A stretch of DNA of 64,000 nt from an uncultured Pirellulaceae bacterium. Lineage in GTDB: Bacteria > Planctomycetota > Planctomycetia > Pirellulales > Pirellulaceae. The notes under the pieces are model-generated. The model was not told the origin of the DNA, searched no databases, and saw only the letters and a program-made list of their open reading frames with translations. Both the position numbers and the translations under genes were made by a program. This document shows, one piece after another, positions 52,427 to 60,317 of the stretch. Within the stretch, counting starts at the first letter, position 1, and the number at the start of each line of letters is the position of its first letter. The DNA is taken from NCBI GenBank assembly GCA_937967505.1, contig CALCJM010000036.1, positions 60,533 through 124,532 on the forward strand. The letters are read 5' to 3'.

Positions 52427-54505
52427 TTGAACCCAACCGACCACGATAGACAACCTCCATTCCCACTCCCCCAATTTGGAAATTCCGTGATCAAGTATCT
52501 TCGACGAATGTGGCAGATCCGTACCGGACGAGTGGAAACCCCCTTCGACGGTGGCGTTCCTTTCTGGATGATCAGCCTGATTGCTCATCTGGTGTTGATT
52601 CTGTTGATTGCGAAACTGATCGTGCCGGGAATTACCGACCGGTCATTGCTAAATCTTTCCGGGGAAACCGAACCGCTGGAAGTGATCGAAAACGAAGAGG
52701 TGATCCCCGACCTTGAATTTGAAGACATGCTGGCCGACGATTCCGGTGCAATTGGCGAGGCGGACGCCGCACTGGAAGACGCGGAACTGGCCATGGCCAT
52801 GGTGGACATCGAAACAGATGCCCTTGAGGAGGACCTTGATCTGGATTTTTCCGATGACGGCCTGCTGGCGACGGGAATCGAGGGCATGGCAGACGGCACC
52901 GAAGCGTTTGCCGAAATTGCGACCAAGGGAAATGCCGGAACGGCGGTGGCCGCCGCCTCCGGTGCGGTTGACCGGATCAGCGCGGAGATCCTTCAGTCCC
53001 TGGAATCAAATAAAACGCTGGTCGTGTGGCTGTTTGACCAGTCCGGCAGCCTGCTGGAGCAACGCACGCAAATCATGAACCGATTGGACAAGGTCTATCT
53101 GGATCTGGAGGCCTCCGGCCTGTTGGGGGAGCGCGATCAGGCACAACTGGAGAACCAGAGGTTGTTGACCGACATCATCGCGTTTGGAAACTCGGTCAAA
53201 CCGATGCTCAAACAGCCAACCCCCGATTACGCCATCGCCAGCAAGGCAATCGGCAAGATTAAACTTGACACCACCGGTGTGGAACGCGTGATGGAGGCGG
53301 TGATTGAGGCGGCCAACAAATACAAATGGATGCACAAGATTGATTCAGAGACGCGCCAACGCAAACGCAACGTGCGGTTCATCATCGTTTCCGACGAAGC
53401 AGGCGATGACGGTGATCGCACCGACGCGGCAGTGAAGATCTGCCGCACCAACAAGCTCCCGGTGTATGTCATTGGCGTGCCGGCCCCGTTTGGACGCCAG
53501 CAGACCGATGTAAAATGGGTGGACCCCGACCCTAATTTCGACCAGACGCCTCAAGTCGCCAAAGTGAACCAGGGGCCGGAATCGCTGATGCCGGAACGAC
53601 TCCAACTGGACCTGACCGGTGACGTGGGAGATCTGGAGATGATCGATTCGGGCTTCGGACCATTTAATTTAACCCGTCTCTGTTACGAAACCGGCGGGAT
53701 CTATTTTGCCGTCCACCCCAACCGCCGTTCCTCGCGCGGCGTTCGGTGGAATGAAGTTTCCAATTACTCGGCATTTCTACGTCATTTTTTTGATTCCGAG
53801 ACCATGAAGGCGTATCGCCCGGACTACGTTTCGCGTGACGCCTACCAAAGTGCATTGCGGGAGAGCACGTTACGATCTTCGCTGGTGCGCGCCGCCGCGT
53901 TTACCTCGGCAGGCACGCTGGCGGCACCCACCTTGCGTTTTCCAAAATTCGACGAAGCGCAATTCGTCAACAGCGTCAGTCGCGCACAACGCGACGCGGC
54001 AATTATCGAACCGCGTCTGAACCAGTTATTCGAGATTCTCAAATCGGGGGAAGCAGCGCGGCCGCAGGAAGCATCGCTGCGCTGGCAAGCGGGTTTCGAT
54101 CTGGCAATCGGGCAGGCCCTGTCGGCCAAAGTGCGGGCCGAGACCTATAATATGATGCTGGCGATGGTCAAGACACGCATGAAATTCGATCCCCCCCGCG
54201 ACAAGGACAAACGCCAGAACAATACCTGGCTGTTACGGCCCGCAGACACTGTCACGACCGGTAGTCGGTCAGAAAAAATGGCCAACAAGGCGAAAACGTA
54301 TCTGCAACGCGTGGTGACGCAGCACCCGGGGACACCTTGGGCGATGATTGCCAAACGGGAATTGGAAATTCCAATTGGTTGGACGTGGCGTCAGACATAT
54401 ACGACGCCTCCCGAACAGCGTCAGCCCCGCCGCCGGAACCCATCCGATGGCAATCCCGATCCTGACAGAAGAATGCAACCCAAGAGACCGCCGCCGAACC
54501 TATAG
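52427..54505 (+). CDS. vWA-domain membrane protein
   Basis: This ~692-residue protein has one membrane segment near residues 43-63 ('MISLIAHLVLILLIAKLIV'). An acidic, predicted periplasmic region follows, then a von Willebrand factor A-like domain from about residue 198 ('TLVVWLFDQSGSLLEQR'). The metal-ion-dependent adhesion site reads D204-Q-S-G-S. 'RNVRFIIVSDEAGDDGDRTDAAVKI' contains a further acidic motif. The C-terminal third is helical and basic ('NPDPDRRMQPKRPPPNL'). The start is uncertain: TTG at 52427 has a plausible site upstream, with GTG at 52487 and ATG at 52508 as alternatives. No partner gene is adjacent. It is possibly an envelope-complex component. Confidence 0.7.
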   Translation: MNPTDHDRQPPFPLPQFGNSVIKYLRRMWQIRTGRVETPFDGGVPFWMISLIAHLVLILLIAKLIVPGITDRSLLNLSGETEPLEVIENEEVIPDLEFEDMLADDSGAIGEADAALEDAELAMAMVDIETDALEEDLDLDFSDDGLLATGIEGMADGTEAFAEIATKGNAGTAVAAASGAVDRISAEILQSLESNKTLVVWLFDQSGSLLEQRTQIMNRLDKVYLDLEASGLLGERDQAQLENQRLLTDIIAFGNSVKPMLKQPTPDYAIASKAIGKIKLDTTGVERVMEAVIEAANKYKWMHKIDSETRQRKRNVRFIIVSDEAGDDGDRTDAAVKICRTNKLPVYVIGVPAPFGRQQTDVKWVDPDPNFDQTPQVAKVNQGPESLMPERLQLDLTGDVGDLEMIDSGFGPFNLTRLCYETGGIYFAVHPNRRSSRGVRWNEVSNYSAFLRHFFDSETMKAYRPDYVSRDAYQSALRESTLRSSLVRAAAFTSAGTLAAPTLRFPKFDEAQFVNSVSRAQRDAAIIEPRLNQLFEILKSGEAARPQEASLRWQAGFDLAIGQALSAKVRAETYNMMLAMVKTRMKFDPPRDKDKRQNNTWLLRPADTVTTGSRSEKMANKAKTYLQRVVTQHPGTPWAMIAKRELEIPIGWTWRQTYTTPPEQRQPRRRNPSDGNPDPDRRMQPKRPPPNL

Positions 54506-54536
54506 AAGCAAGCACCGGGTACCGTCTACTAGGCCA

Positions 54537-54568
54537 ACCACCCTCTGGCGACCGCAGCTACGAAACGA
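54537..54568. repeat. half-copy of the GTAGC-type repeat family
   Basis: ACCCTCTGGCGACCGCAGCT then ACGAAACG matches the inverse arm of the repeat at 12509-12608. It lies between the vWA gene and the lipoprotein gene. Confidence 0.4.
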
Positions 54569-54587
54569 ATCAGCCCACCACCAGCGA

Positions 54588-55241
54588 TCAATAATTCATA
54601 ATCGCATCCGAGGCAAACGAATCCAGTTTGTCGTGATCGCAGAACTGATTGGCCAAATGAATCACCAACTGGCCCAAATACATGGCCTCGAACTGGCGAT
54701 CGGTCGTCTGAATGGCTGGCCGCCCGGTCTTGGGATACTCAAAGATCTTGGGGCCGTAGTGGTGATCAATCTGGCCCTCTTTTTCAATATTGTACACCGT
54801 GGCCGTTACATCGGCGCGGCCCTTAAACATGGTTGAACCATCGTGAATCGTATAGGACGCGATGTCCACCGCCACCACGGCGTCCACGCCAACACCTTCC
54901 CCCAATGCCACAAAATCACGTTCATCCCAACCGTGCGTATCGATCCACTCTTCGACTTTACTGACCGGCACAACGCTACTGTCCTTCAGACCGCGCGCCA
55001 GTTTGATGCCAAGTGCATTGGAGACCGAATAGGTCAGTGGGTCAGGTCCGTATGCCGACGCATCGGAAACGCAGACCACCGCGATCTTTTTCTTTTCCAG
55101 CCCCGAAAAACTGGCCGGTAAAGTATGCCCTTTAATCACATACATCAATTGTGTCATCGCCCCCAGACACCCCGGGAACACAACCAAGGCCACAGCCAAC
55201 AGCAACATAACCGGAAGACGTCGGGAACAAGATTGATTCAT
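54588..55241 (-). CDS. lipoprotein of unknown function
   Basis: This 217-residue lipoprotein has a signal with lipobox 'LVVFPGCLGA' (ATG at 55241). The remaining ~190 residues are a mixed alpha/beta domain: 'KKIAVVCVSDASAYGPDPLTY', 'GIKLARGLKDSSVVPVSKVEEWIDTHGWDERDF', 'GVGVDAVVAVDIASYTIHDG' and 'TMFKGRADVTATVYNIE'. Domains that parallel this pattern occur in exported proteins that assemble surface complexes, but I cannot name a family. It is transcribed convergently with the vWA gene. Confidence 0.75.
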   Translation of the reverse strand: MNQSCSRRLPVMLLLAVALVVFPGCLGAMTQLMYVIKGHTLPASFSGLEKKKIAVVCVSDASAYGPDPLTYSVSNALGIKLARGLKDSSVVPVSKVEEWIDTHGWDERDFVALGEGVGVDAVVAVDIASYTIHDGSTMFKGRADVTATVYNIEKEGQIDHHYGPKIFEYPKTGRPAIQTTDRQFEAMYLGQLVIHLANQFCDHDKLDSFASDAIMNY

Positions 55242-55491
55242 GGCAATGAACTTCAGCGAAGGATTGAGTTCGGAATGTTTCGGCACAGTTTTTTGGTGTC
55301 AATGTTCGGTAATCCTGCGCCGGGGTAAAACTGCGCCACAATCGCCGGAAGATACCATATCGAACGGGGGGACAGTAAAGTCTTATCCTGACCGAAGCAA
55401 TATCAGTTTTCCAATCCCCGTCACTCGGTCACTTGGGGGGTGCACAAGCCGCGCTGGGTGATGCGATTTACCATACGACCGATCATACGAT

Positions 55492-56571
55492 TTACGGGGC
55501 GATATACCGCAGCAAATTCCTCAATGGCTGGCCATCGACGTAGGCGGTTGGCTGGCCGATCAGTCCCTGCCCCAGGTAGCTGCCCGGGGGCATGTTGCGA
55601 AACTGAAGCAGCGGCGTGTATTGCCCGGAACCGGTCAAAAAACTACTCCACCAGCGATTACTGCCACCCAATTGAGGCACGCCGATGTTCGGTTGAAACG
55701 CGTATCCTTGCCCCTGCGGAATTTGAGGAACCAGGTACCCCGGGTTGGGCACCGCCCCAGCCTGAGGGGCGGCAGCATAGGGCTGATAGGCGCGCGGTTG
55801 AGCCACGACCGGCTGACACGGGACGCAGCAATTTTGCGCCACCCGCGCCGCTGGCGCACGCGTGTTGAGCGCCGGGACGGAGTTGGCGACGTTGGCGGAA
55901 ACCGCACCCGGCTGATACCCCTGATAGCCGGCGAAATTTCGTGACGGTTGAGCGTAGTTGGGGCCGCTGTAGGCTACCGGGGTACGGCGGTTGAGCCCGT
56001 CGGTTGACCGGTCGTTCGGCCCGCCGGTGGCACCAGCGCTGGACCGCTCATTAGGCCCCACACCGGGCAAATTCGGGTTGCCGGCGTCGCTGTTCCCCAG
56101 CGCCCCGGTCGTGCGGTCGCGCACCGCAGCACGTTCAAACCGCAATTCCGCCTGTTGATCGTTAGCAAACCGGCTGCGATCGCCGCCAGCTGACGCCGTA
56201 CCGCCACCGGGATAGGGATAACTACCAGAAGTCGAATCGCGTGACTGTGCCTGCCGATAGAAACTTGTTGAAGATCTGGAAAAATCCTGGCTGAATCCCG
56301 TTTCCCGGCTGGCCACACGCGCCTGCGGCCCGCGCGTCACACCACTTTCGGGTTGATTAACCCACGACCGTTTCTGTCCCTGACTGGTGACCGAGGTGAT
56401 CGATCCACCCGACTTCAACGGCCGAATCGAACGGATGTAGTCGCGCGGATGACCGCCGGCAGAATTCGTTTGCCCGGCCGTCTGGTCCATTGTTTGAAAG
56501 CTGGAGAAAATCACTACCGCACAAACGACAACAATTCGGGCACACGAAACACGAACAAAAGGGCAAGGCAT
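55492..56571 (-). CDS. secreted low-complexity protein (Gly/Pro/Gln/Tyr/Asn-rich)
   Basis: This ~359-residue exported protein has a signal region 'FVRVSCARIVVVCAVVIFSSF'. The mature part is low complexity: first Ser/Gly/Arg-rich ('RSSTSFYRQAQSRDSTSGSY'), then Pro/Gln/Tyr/Ala-rich ('QPYAAAPQAGAVPNPGY'), with 'QNCCVPCQP' in the middle and a more ordered C-terminus 'SYLGQGLIGQPTAYVDGQPL'. No homology is recognised. It may be a cell-wall or matrix component. The start is set at ATG 56571 where the signal peptide begins; an alternative start lies at 56634. Confidence 0.6.
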   Translation of the reverse strand: MPCPFVRVSCARIVVVCAVVIFSSFQTMDQTAGQTNSAGGHPRDYIRSIRPLKSGGSITSVTSQGQKRSWVNQPESGVTRGPQARVASRETGFSQDFSRSSTSFYRQAQSRDSTSGSYPYPGGGTASAGGDRSRFANDQQAELRFERAAVRDRTTGALGNSDAGNPNLPGVGPNERSSAGATGGPNDRSTDGLNRRTPVAYSGPNYAQPSRNFAGYQGYQPGAVSANVANSVPALNTRAPAARVAQNCCVPCQPVVAQPRAYQPYAAAPQAGAVPNPGYLVPQIPQGQGYAFQPNIGVPQLGGSNRWWSSFLTGSGQYTPLLQFRNMPPGSYLGQGLIGQPTAYVDGQPLRNLLRYIAP

Positions 56572-56739
56572 GATGGTCTCGCAACAGAAGCGGTAAAACG
56601 GGGATCGATTTGAGCAAATCTTCGACGCACTCATCGAACTCTAATACCAAAACCGGTTCGTCAGGCCAATATCTTTGTTGCTAGCGACGCCCCCCCTAAT
56701 CTCCCTGAAGGACGAATCGCCAGGGCGCGATTGGTAATC

Positions 56740-57069
56740 CTACGTTTCTCCGCCGACCGCTGAGAGCAACCATTTCCGATAGGCCGCACTGCAATGTTCG
56801 ATCGGCTGCCCCACGATCTGCGGAACGTCATAGTTGTGCAAGCGTTGTATCTCGTCGGCAACCGCCGCAAAACGACACGCGGTGGTCTTGATGCGACACT
56901 CAAACTCCTGGGACTGATCGACGCCTCCCTCCCACCGATACACGCTTGTGATCGGTGAGGAAATCTGACAGCACCCCGCCAAACGCAGCGCGACCAACCG
57001 ACCGGCAATTTTTTCCAGAACCGCCCGGTCGTCCGAGGTCGTCAGCACCAGCAACAACGGGTTACGCAT
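56740..57069 (-). CDS. cutA: CutA1-type divalent-cation tolerance protein
   Basis: This 109-residue CutA-family protein forms a trimer with a ferredoxin-like fold. 'PLLLVLTTSDDRAVLEKIAGRLVALRLAGCCQI' and 'SPITSVYRWEGGVDQSQEFECRIKTT' match the family, with the conserved 'Y.W.G' region and 'HNYDVPQIVGQPI' near the C-terminus. ATG at 57069 overlaps the gyrA stop by eight bases, so it follows gyrA in one transcript. Its physiological role is still debated. Confidence 0.88.
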   Translation of the reverse strand: MRNPLLLVLTTSDDRAVLEKIAGRLVALRLAGCCQISSPITSVYRWEGGVDQSQEFECRIKTTACRFAAVADEIQRLHNYDVPQIVGQPIEHCSAAYRKWLLSAVGGET

Positions 57070-59881
57070 CACCGTCTTCCGCAGTGTCCTGTGGACCCGA
57101 TTCCGTTGCTCCCGCATCGGCCGCTGCCGCATCTGCCGCTCCGGATTCGTTTGCTTCGGATGCATCGATTTCGGCCCCCGCATCTCGCGCTGGAACATCG
57201 CCAGGGGAGGGCACTGCTTCTCCGGTCGGTTCGTCGCTGTCCTCATCGCGTGGCACTCGGGCAATCACGGCCAACGAATCTTCTTCGGACAATCGCATGA
57301 TCCGCACGCCCTGGGTATTGCGTCCGATCACTCCCAAATCGCTACAGGCGATGCGCTGAATCTTTCCACCGCTGGTCATCAGCAGCAGTTCATCGTCGTC
57401 GTTAACCGTCACAATCGAAATGACCTTGCCATTGCGGGCGCTGGTTTTGATATCACGTACACCTTTTCCGCCACGGTTCTGGGTACGATAGCGCGACGAA
57501 CTGCTGGTGTCATCTTCCCCGTCATCGTCACCGTCGGTTTGATTTGGCCCAAACAGCGTTCGTTTCCCGTACCCCTTTTCACAGGCTGTCAGCAGCGTTG
57601 CTTCCGGGTCGGCCACGACCATCCCGACCACCTGATCCCCCTCACGCAGCGAGATCCCTTTCACCCCGCTGGTATTGCGCCCCATCGGACGCGCGTCGGC
57701 TTCCTTGAACCTGATCGCCATCCCGTCGGCGGTTGCCATCACCAGTTCGTCACCGCCTTTGGCGACGACCGCCTTGATCAGCATATCGTCATCGCGCAAT
57801 TTAATCGCGATGATGCCGTTGCTGCGCGGACGACTGTAGGCCTCCAGCGGTGTTTTCTTTACCAGGCCGTTGCGCGTGCACATGATCAGGTAGTGATCTG
57901 CCGCATTGAAATCCCTGACCGCACGACACGACGCGATCGCTTCGTCCTTTTCCAGATCCAGCAAATTCACAATCGCCCGCCCGCGACTCTCACGTGACAA
58001 CTGCGGCAACTGATGAACCTTGCGCCAATGCACGCGCCCCTTGCTGGTAAAGAACAACAGATAATCATGCGTGGACGCCGCAAACACGTGCTCGATCGGA
58101 TCTTCGTCTTCGCTCTTGGCCCCCTTGATCCCCGTGCCGCCGCGCTTCTGCGCCCGATAGACGCTTACCGGTGTACGTTTGATATACCCCTGAGAACTGA
58201 TCGACACGACCATGTTCTCCTCTTCAATCAGGTCCTCCAGATCAATGTTGGAAACCTCTTCGGTCGATAGGACCGTGCGTCTGGCGTCGGCCAGCTTGCG
58301 TTTGATTTCCTGGGTATCCTCCTTGATGATCGCCATAATGTTGGCTTTATCGGACAGGATCCGCAGATATTCTTTGATCTCCGCCAGCAGTTTCGCGTGC
58401 TGGTCCCCCAGCCGTTCCTGTTCTAGGTTGACCAGTTGCCCCAGCGTCATCCGCAAAATGGCATCTGCCTGGATCGCAGTCAGGAAATAGACAGCGCTGT
58501 CACCCCGTTCGTCCTGGAAAACCGCAAACCCGTCCTCGCCAAGCGCCTGTTTCATCATCGACGCCGGGCATTCTACGCCCATCAACCCGGTCTTGGCCTC
58601 CGCCTGGGTTTTTGATGCGCGAATGATTGCGATGATTTTGTCGATATCGGCCAACGCCATCAACAAACCTTCGACGGTGTGCTTCTGCTTGCGGGCGCGC
58701 GACAGCAAAAATTCCGTCCGGCGGCGAATCACCTCAACCCGGTGCCGCAAGAACTCACGCAAGAAATCTTTCAGCGATAACTCACGAGGCTTGCCATCAA
58801 CCAACGCCATGAAGTTCATCGAAAACGAGGTCTGCAGCGGTGAGAACTGGTACAGCTGGTTCAGCACCACATCCGGATCGGCGTCGTTTTTCAATTCAAC
58901 GAACAACTTCACCGGCTCTTTGAGGTCACTCAGATCCTTGATGTCAACGATGCCCTTGACCTTGTCGGTTTTGACCAGTTTGGCGATTTTTTCCACCACG
59001 CTGTCGCGCGTCTGCTGGAACGGCAGTTCGCTGATCACGATCCGGTTACGCGTCGATTTTCCTTTTTTGTATTCCTCAATTTCACATCTGGCCCGAACCG
59101 CGATCGTGCTGCGGCCATTATGATAGGCTTTTAAAATCCCGGCCTTTCCACAAATAATACCACCGGTCGGGAAATCGGGGCCCGGCAACACCGTCATCAG
59201 GTCGTGGATGCTACTTTCGGGATTGTCGATCATCATGTCGATCGCATCGCAGACCTCGCCCAGATTATGCGGTGGGATCGAGGTCGCCATCGACACGGCG
59301 ATCCCACTGGACCCGTTGACCAACAGGTTCGGGAATTTACTGGGCAGAACGGTCGGTTCCAGACGGCGCTCGTCGTAGGTGGGTGTGAAATCAACCGTGT
59401 CCAGTTTCAAATCTTCCAGCATCAACGACGCGACCGAGGACATACGCGCCTCGGTGTATCGCATCGCCGCCGGCGGCAGCCCGGCGATCGAACCGAAGTT
59501 TCCCTGTTTATCAATCAGGATGTGCCGCATGTTCCATTCCTGTGCCATCCGAACCAGCGTCGGATAGACGATACTTTCACCATGCGGATGGTAGTTACCG
59601 CTGGTATCGCCAGAGATTTTGGCACATTTGACACGGGCCGATCCCGGGGAAAGATTCAGGTCGTTCATCGCAACCAAAATCCGCCGCTGCGATGGTTTCA
59701 ACCCGTCACGAACGTCCGGCAACGCCCGGGAGATAATGACGCTCATCGCATACGTCAAATAACTGCTTTTCAGTTCTTCTTCGATGGGCATTTCGACCAG
59801 CGACGTTCCGCCGTCGCTGCCAAGCCCGGTTTGGCCATTTCCATTTTCGTCCTGAGGTTCTTCTGGCAAGTCAGTTGACAA
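57062..59881 (-). CDS. gyrA: DNA gyrase subunit A
   Basis: This 939-residue type II topoisomerase subunit has the catalytic tyrosine Tyr142 in 'AAMRYTEARM'. The quinolone region is 'HPHGESIVYPTLVRM' (98-112), with Ser103 at the E. coli Ser83 position and Pro107 at the Asp87 position. The C-terminal beta-pinwheel is complete and carries a GyrA-box-like 'QNRGGKG' ('RRGGKG' in the consensus), which separates it from ParC. An acidic tail follows. It starts at TTG 59881; an alternative is ATG at 59791 (Met31). cutA follows with overlap. A promoter and attenuator-like hairpin lie upstream (60022-60122). Confidence 0.95.
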   Translation of the reverse strand: MSTDLPEEPQDENGNGQTGLGSDGGTSLVEMPIEEELKSSYLTYAMSVIISRALPDVRDGLKPSQRRILVAMNDLNLSPGSARVKCAKISGDTSGNYHPHGESIVYPTLVRMAQEWNMRHILIDKQGNFGSIAGLPPAAMRYTEARMSSVASLMLEDLKLDTVDFTPTYDERRLEPTVLPSKFPNLLVNGSSGIAVSMATSIPPHNLGEVCDAIDMMIDNPESSIHDLMTVLPGPDFPTGGIICGKAGILKAYHNGRSTIAVRARCEIEEYKKGKSTRNRIVISELPFQQTRDSVVEKIAKLVKTDKVKGIVDIKDLSDLKEPVKLFVELKNDADPDVVLNQLYQFSPLQTSFSMNFMALVDGKPRELSLKDFLREFLRHRVEVIRRRTEFLLSRARKQKHTVEGLLMALADIDKIIAIIRASKTQAEAKTGLMGVECPASMMKQALGEDGFAVFQDERGDSAVYFLTAIQADAILRMTLGQLVNLEQERLGDQHAKLLAEIKEYLRILSDKANIMAIIKEDTQEIKRKLADARRTVLSTEEVSNIDLEDLIEEENMVVSISSQGYIKRTPVSVYRAQKRGGTGIKGAKSEDEDPIEHVFAASTHDYLLFFTSKGRVHWRKVHQLPQLSRESRGRAIVNLLDLEKDEAIASCRAVRDFNAADHYLIMCTRNGLVKKTPLEAYSRPRSNGIIAIKLRDDDMLIKAVVAKGGDELVMATADGMAIRFKEADARPMGRNTSGVKGISLREGDQVVGMVVADPEATLLTACEKGYGKRTLFGPNQTDGDDDGEDDTSSSSRYRTQNRGGKGVRDIKTSARNGKVISIVTVNDDDELLLMTSGGKIQRIACSDLGVIGRNTQGVRIMRLSEEDSLAVIARVPRDEDSDEPTGEAVPSPGDVPARDAGAEIDASEANESGAADAAAADAGATESGPQDTAEDGDA

Positions 59882-60021
59882 GGTGCAGCCCTTTAAAGTT
59901 GATCAAGCAAAACATCGATCGCGGTGTTTAATCCGCATTAACCCGCGCCACCTTTTTCAGGCAGCGATTGACAGTCTTCAACCGCCCGCGACCAGGTTTA
60001 AAAAAACGGCCTTCCGCGAAT

Positions 60022-60056
60022 TCCACAAAAACAAAAACACCCGGTAAAAACCGGGT
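60022..60056 (-). terminator. attenuator-like hairpin in the gyrA leader
   Basis: On the minus strand ACCCGGT (60056-60050) pairs with ACCGGGT (60045-60039) around a 4-nt TTTT loop and leads into TGTTTTTGTTTTTG. It lies ~140 bp upstream of the gyrA start and ~40 bp downstream of the candidate promoter, so it could stop early transcripts or define a short RNA. Confidence 0.55.
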
Positions 60057-60094
60057 TAAAAACACGTGCGCGGCCGGACCGTTTCAAGTTTCAG

Positions 60095-60122
60095 ATTGTA
60101 GCATTTCTGGCCATTTTCACAA
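60095..60122 (-). promoter_or_regulatory. candidate promoter for gyrA-cutA
   Basis: On the minus strand TTGTGA (60122-60117) and TACAAT (60100-60095) are separated by 16 bp. It lies just upstream of the hairpin with T-tract, about 215 bp before the gyrA start. Confidence 0.5.
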
Positions 60123-60317
60123 CAAGCCAACGGGGGGAAAACAGGAGGGTCCGCGCGTCTGAAAAACCGCACATTCGGTACGCTGAACAGACTGAAAAAT
60201 AAAGCCCCGAAAGACTCGCGCGCCCTCCCGTTCTTATTTCGATTACCCCGCGCGACCCGGGATGCGTAGAATGAGGCAGCCATTCACGCAACCTACCCAT
60301 CGGCTTGCCGCACTGCC

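Larger units (their letters stand above)
59882..60317. other. divergent leader region of gyrA and the squalene-repeat gene
   Basis: This 436-bp gap holds the gyrA promoter (60095-60122) and the hairpin with T-tract (60022-60056), both listed separately. The rest, from 60123 to 60317, is GC-rich and without recognised features. Confidence 0.5.
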
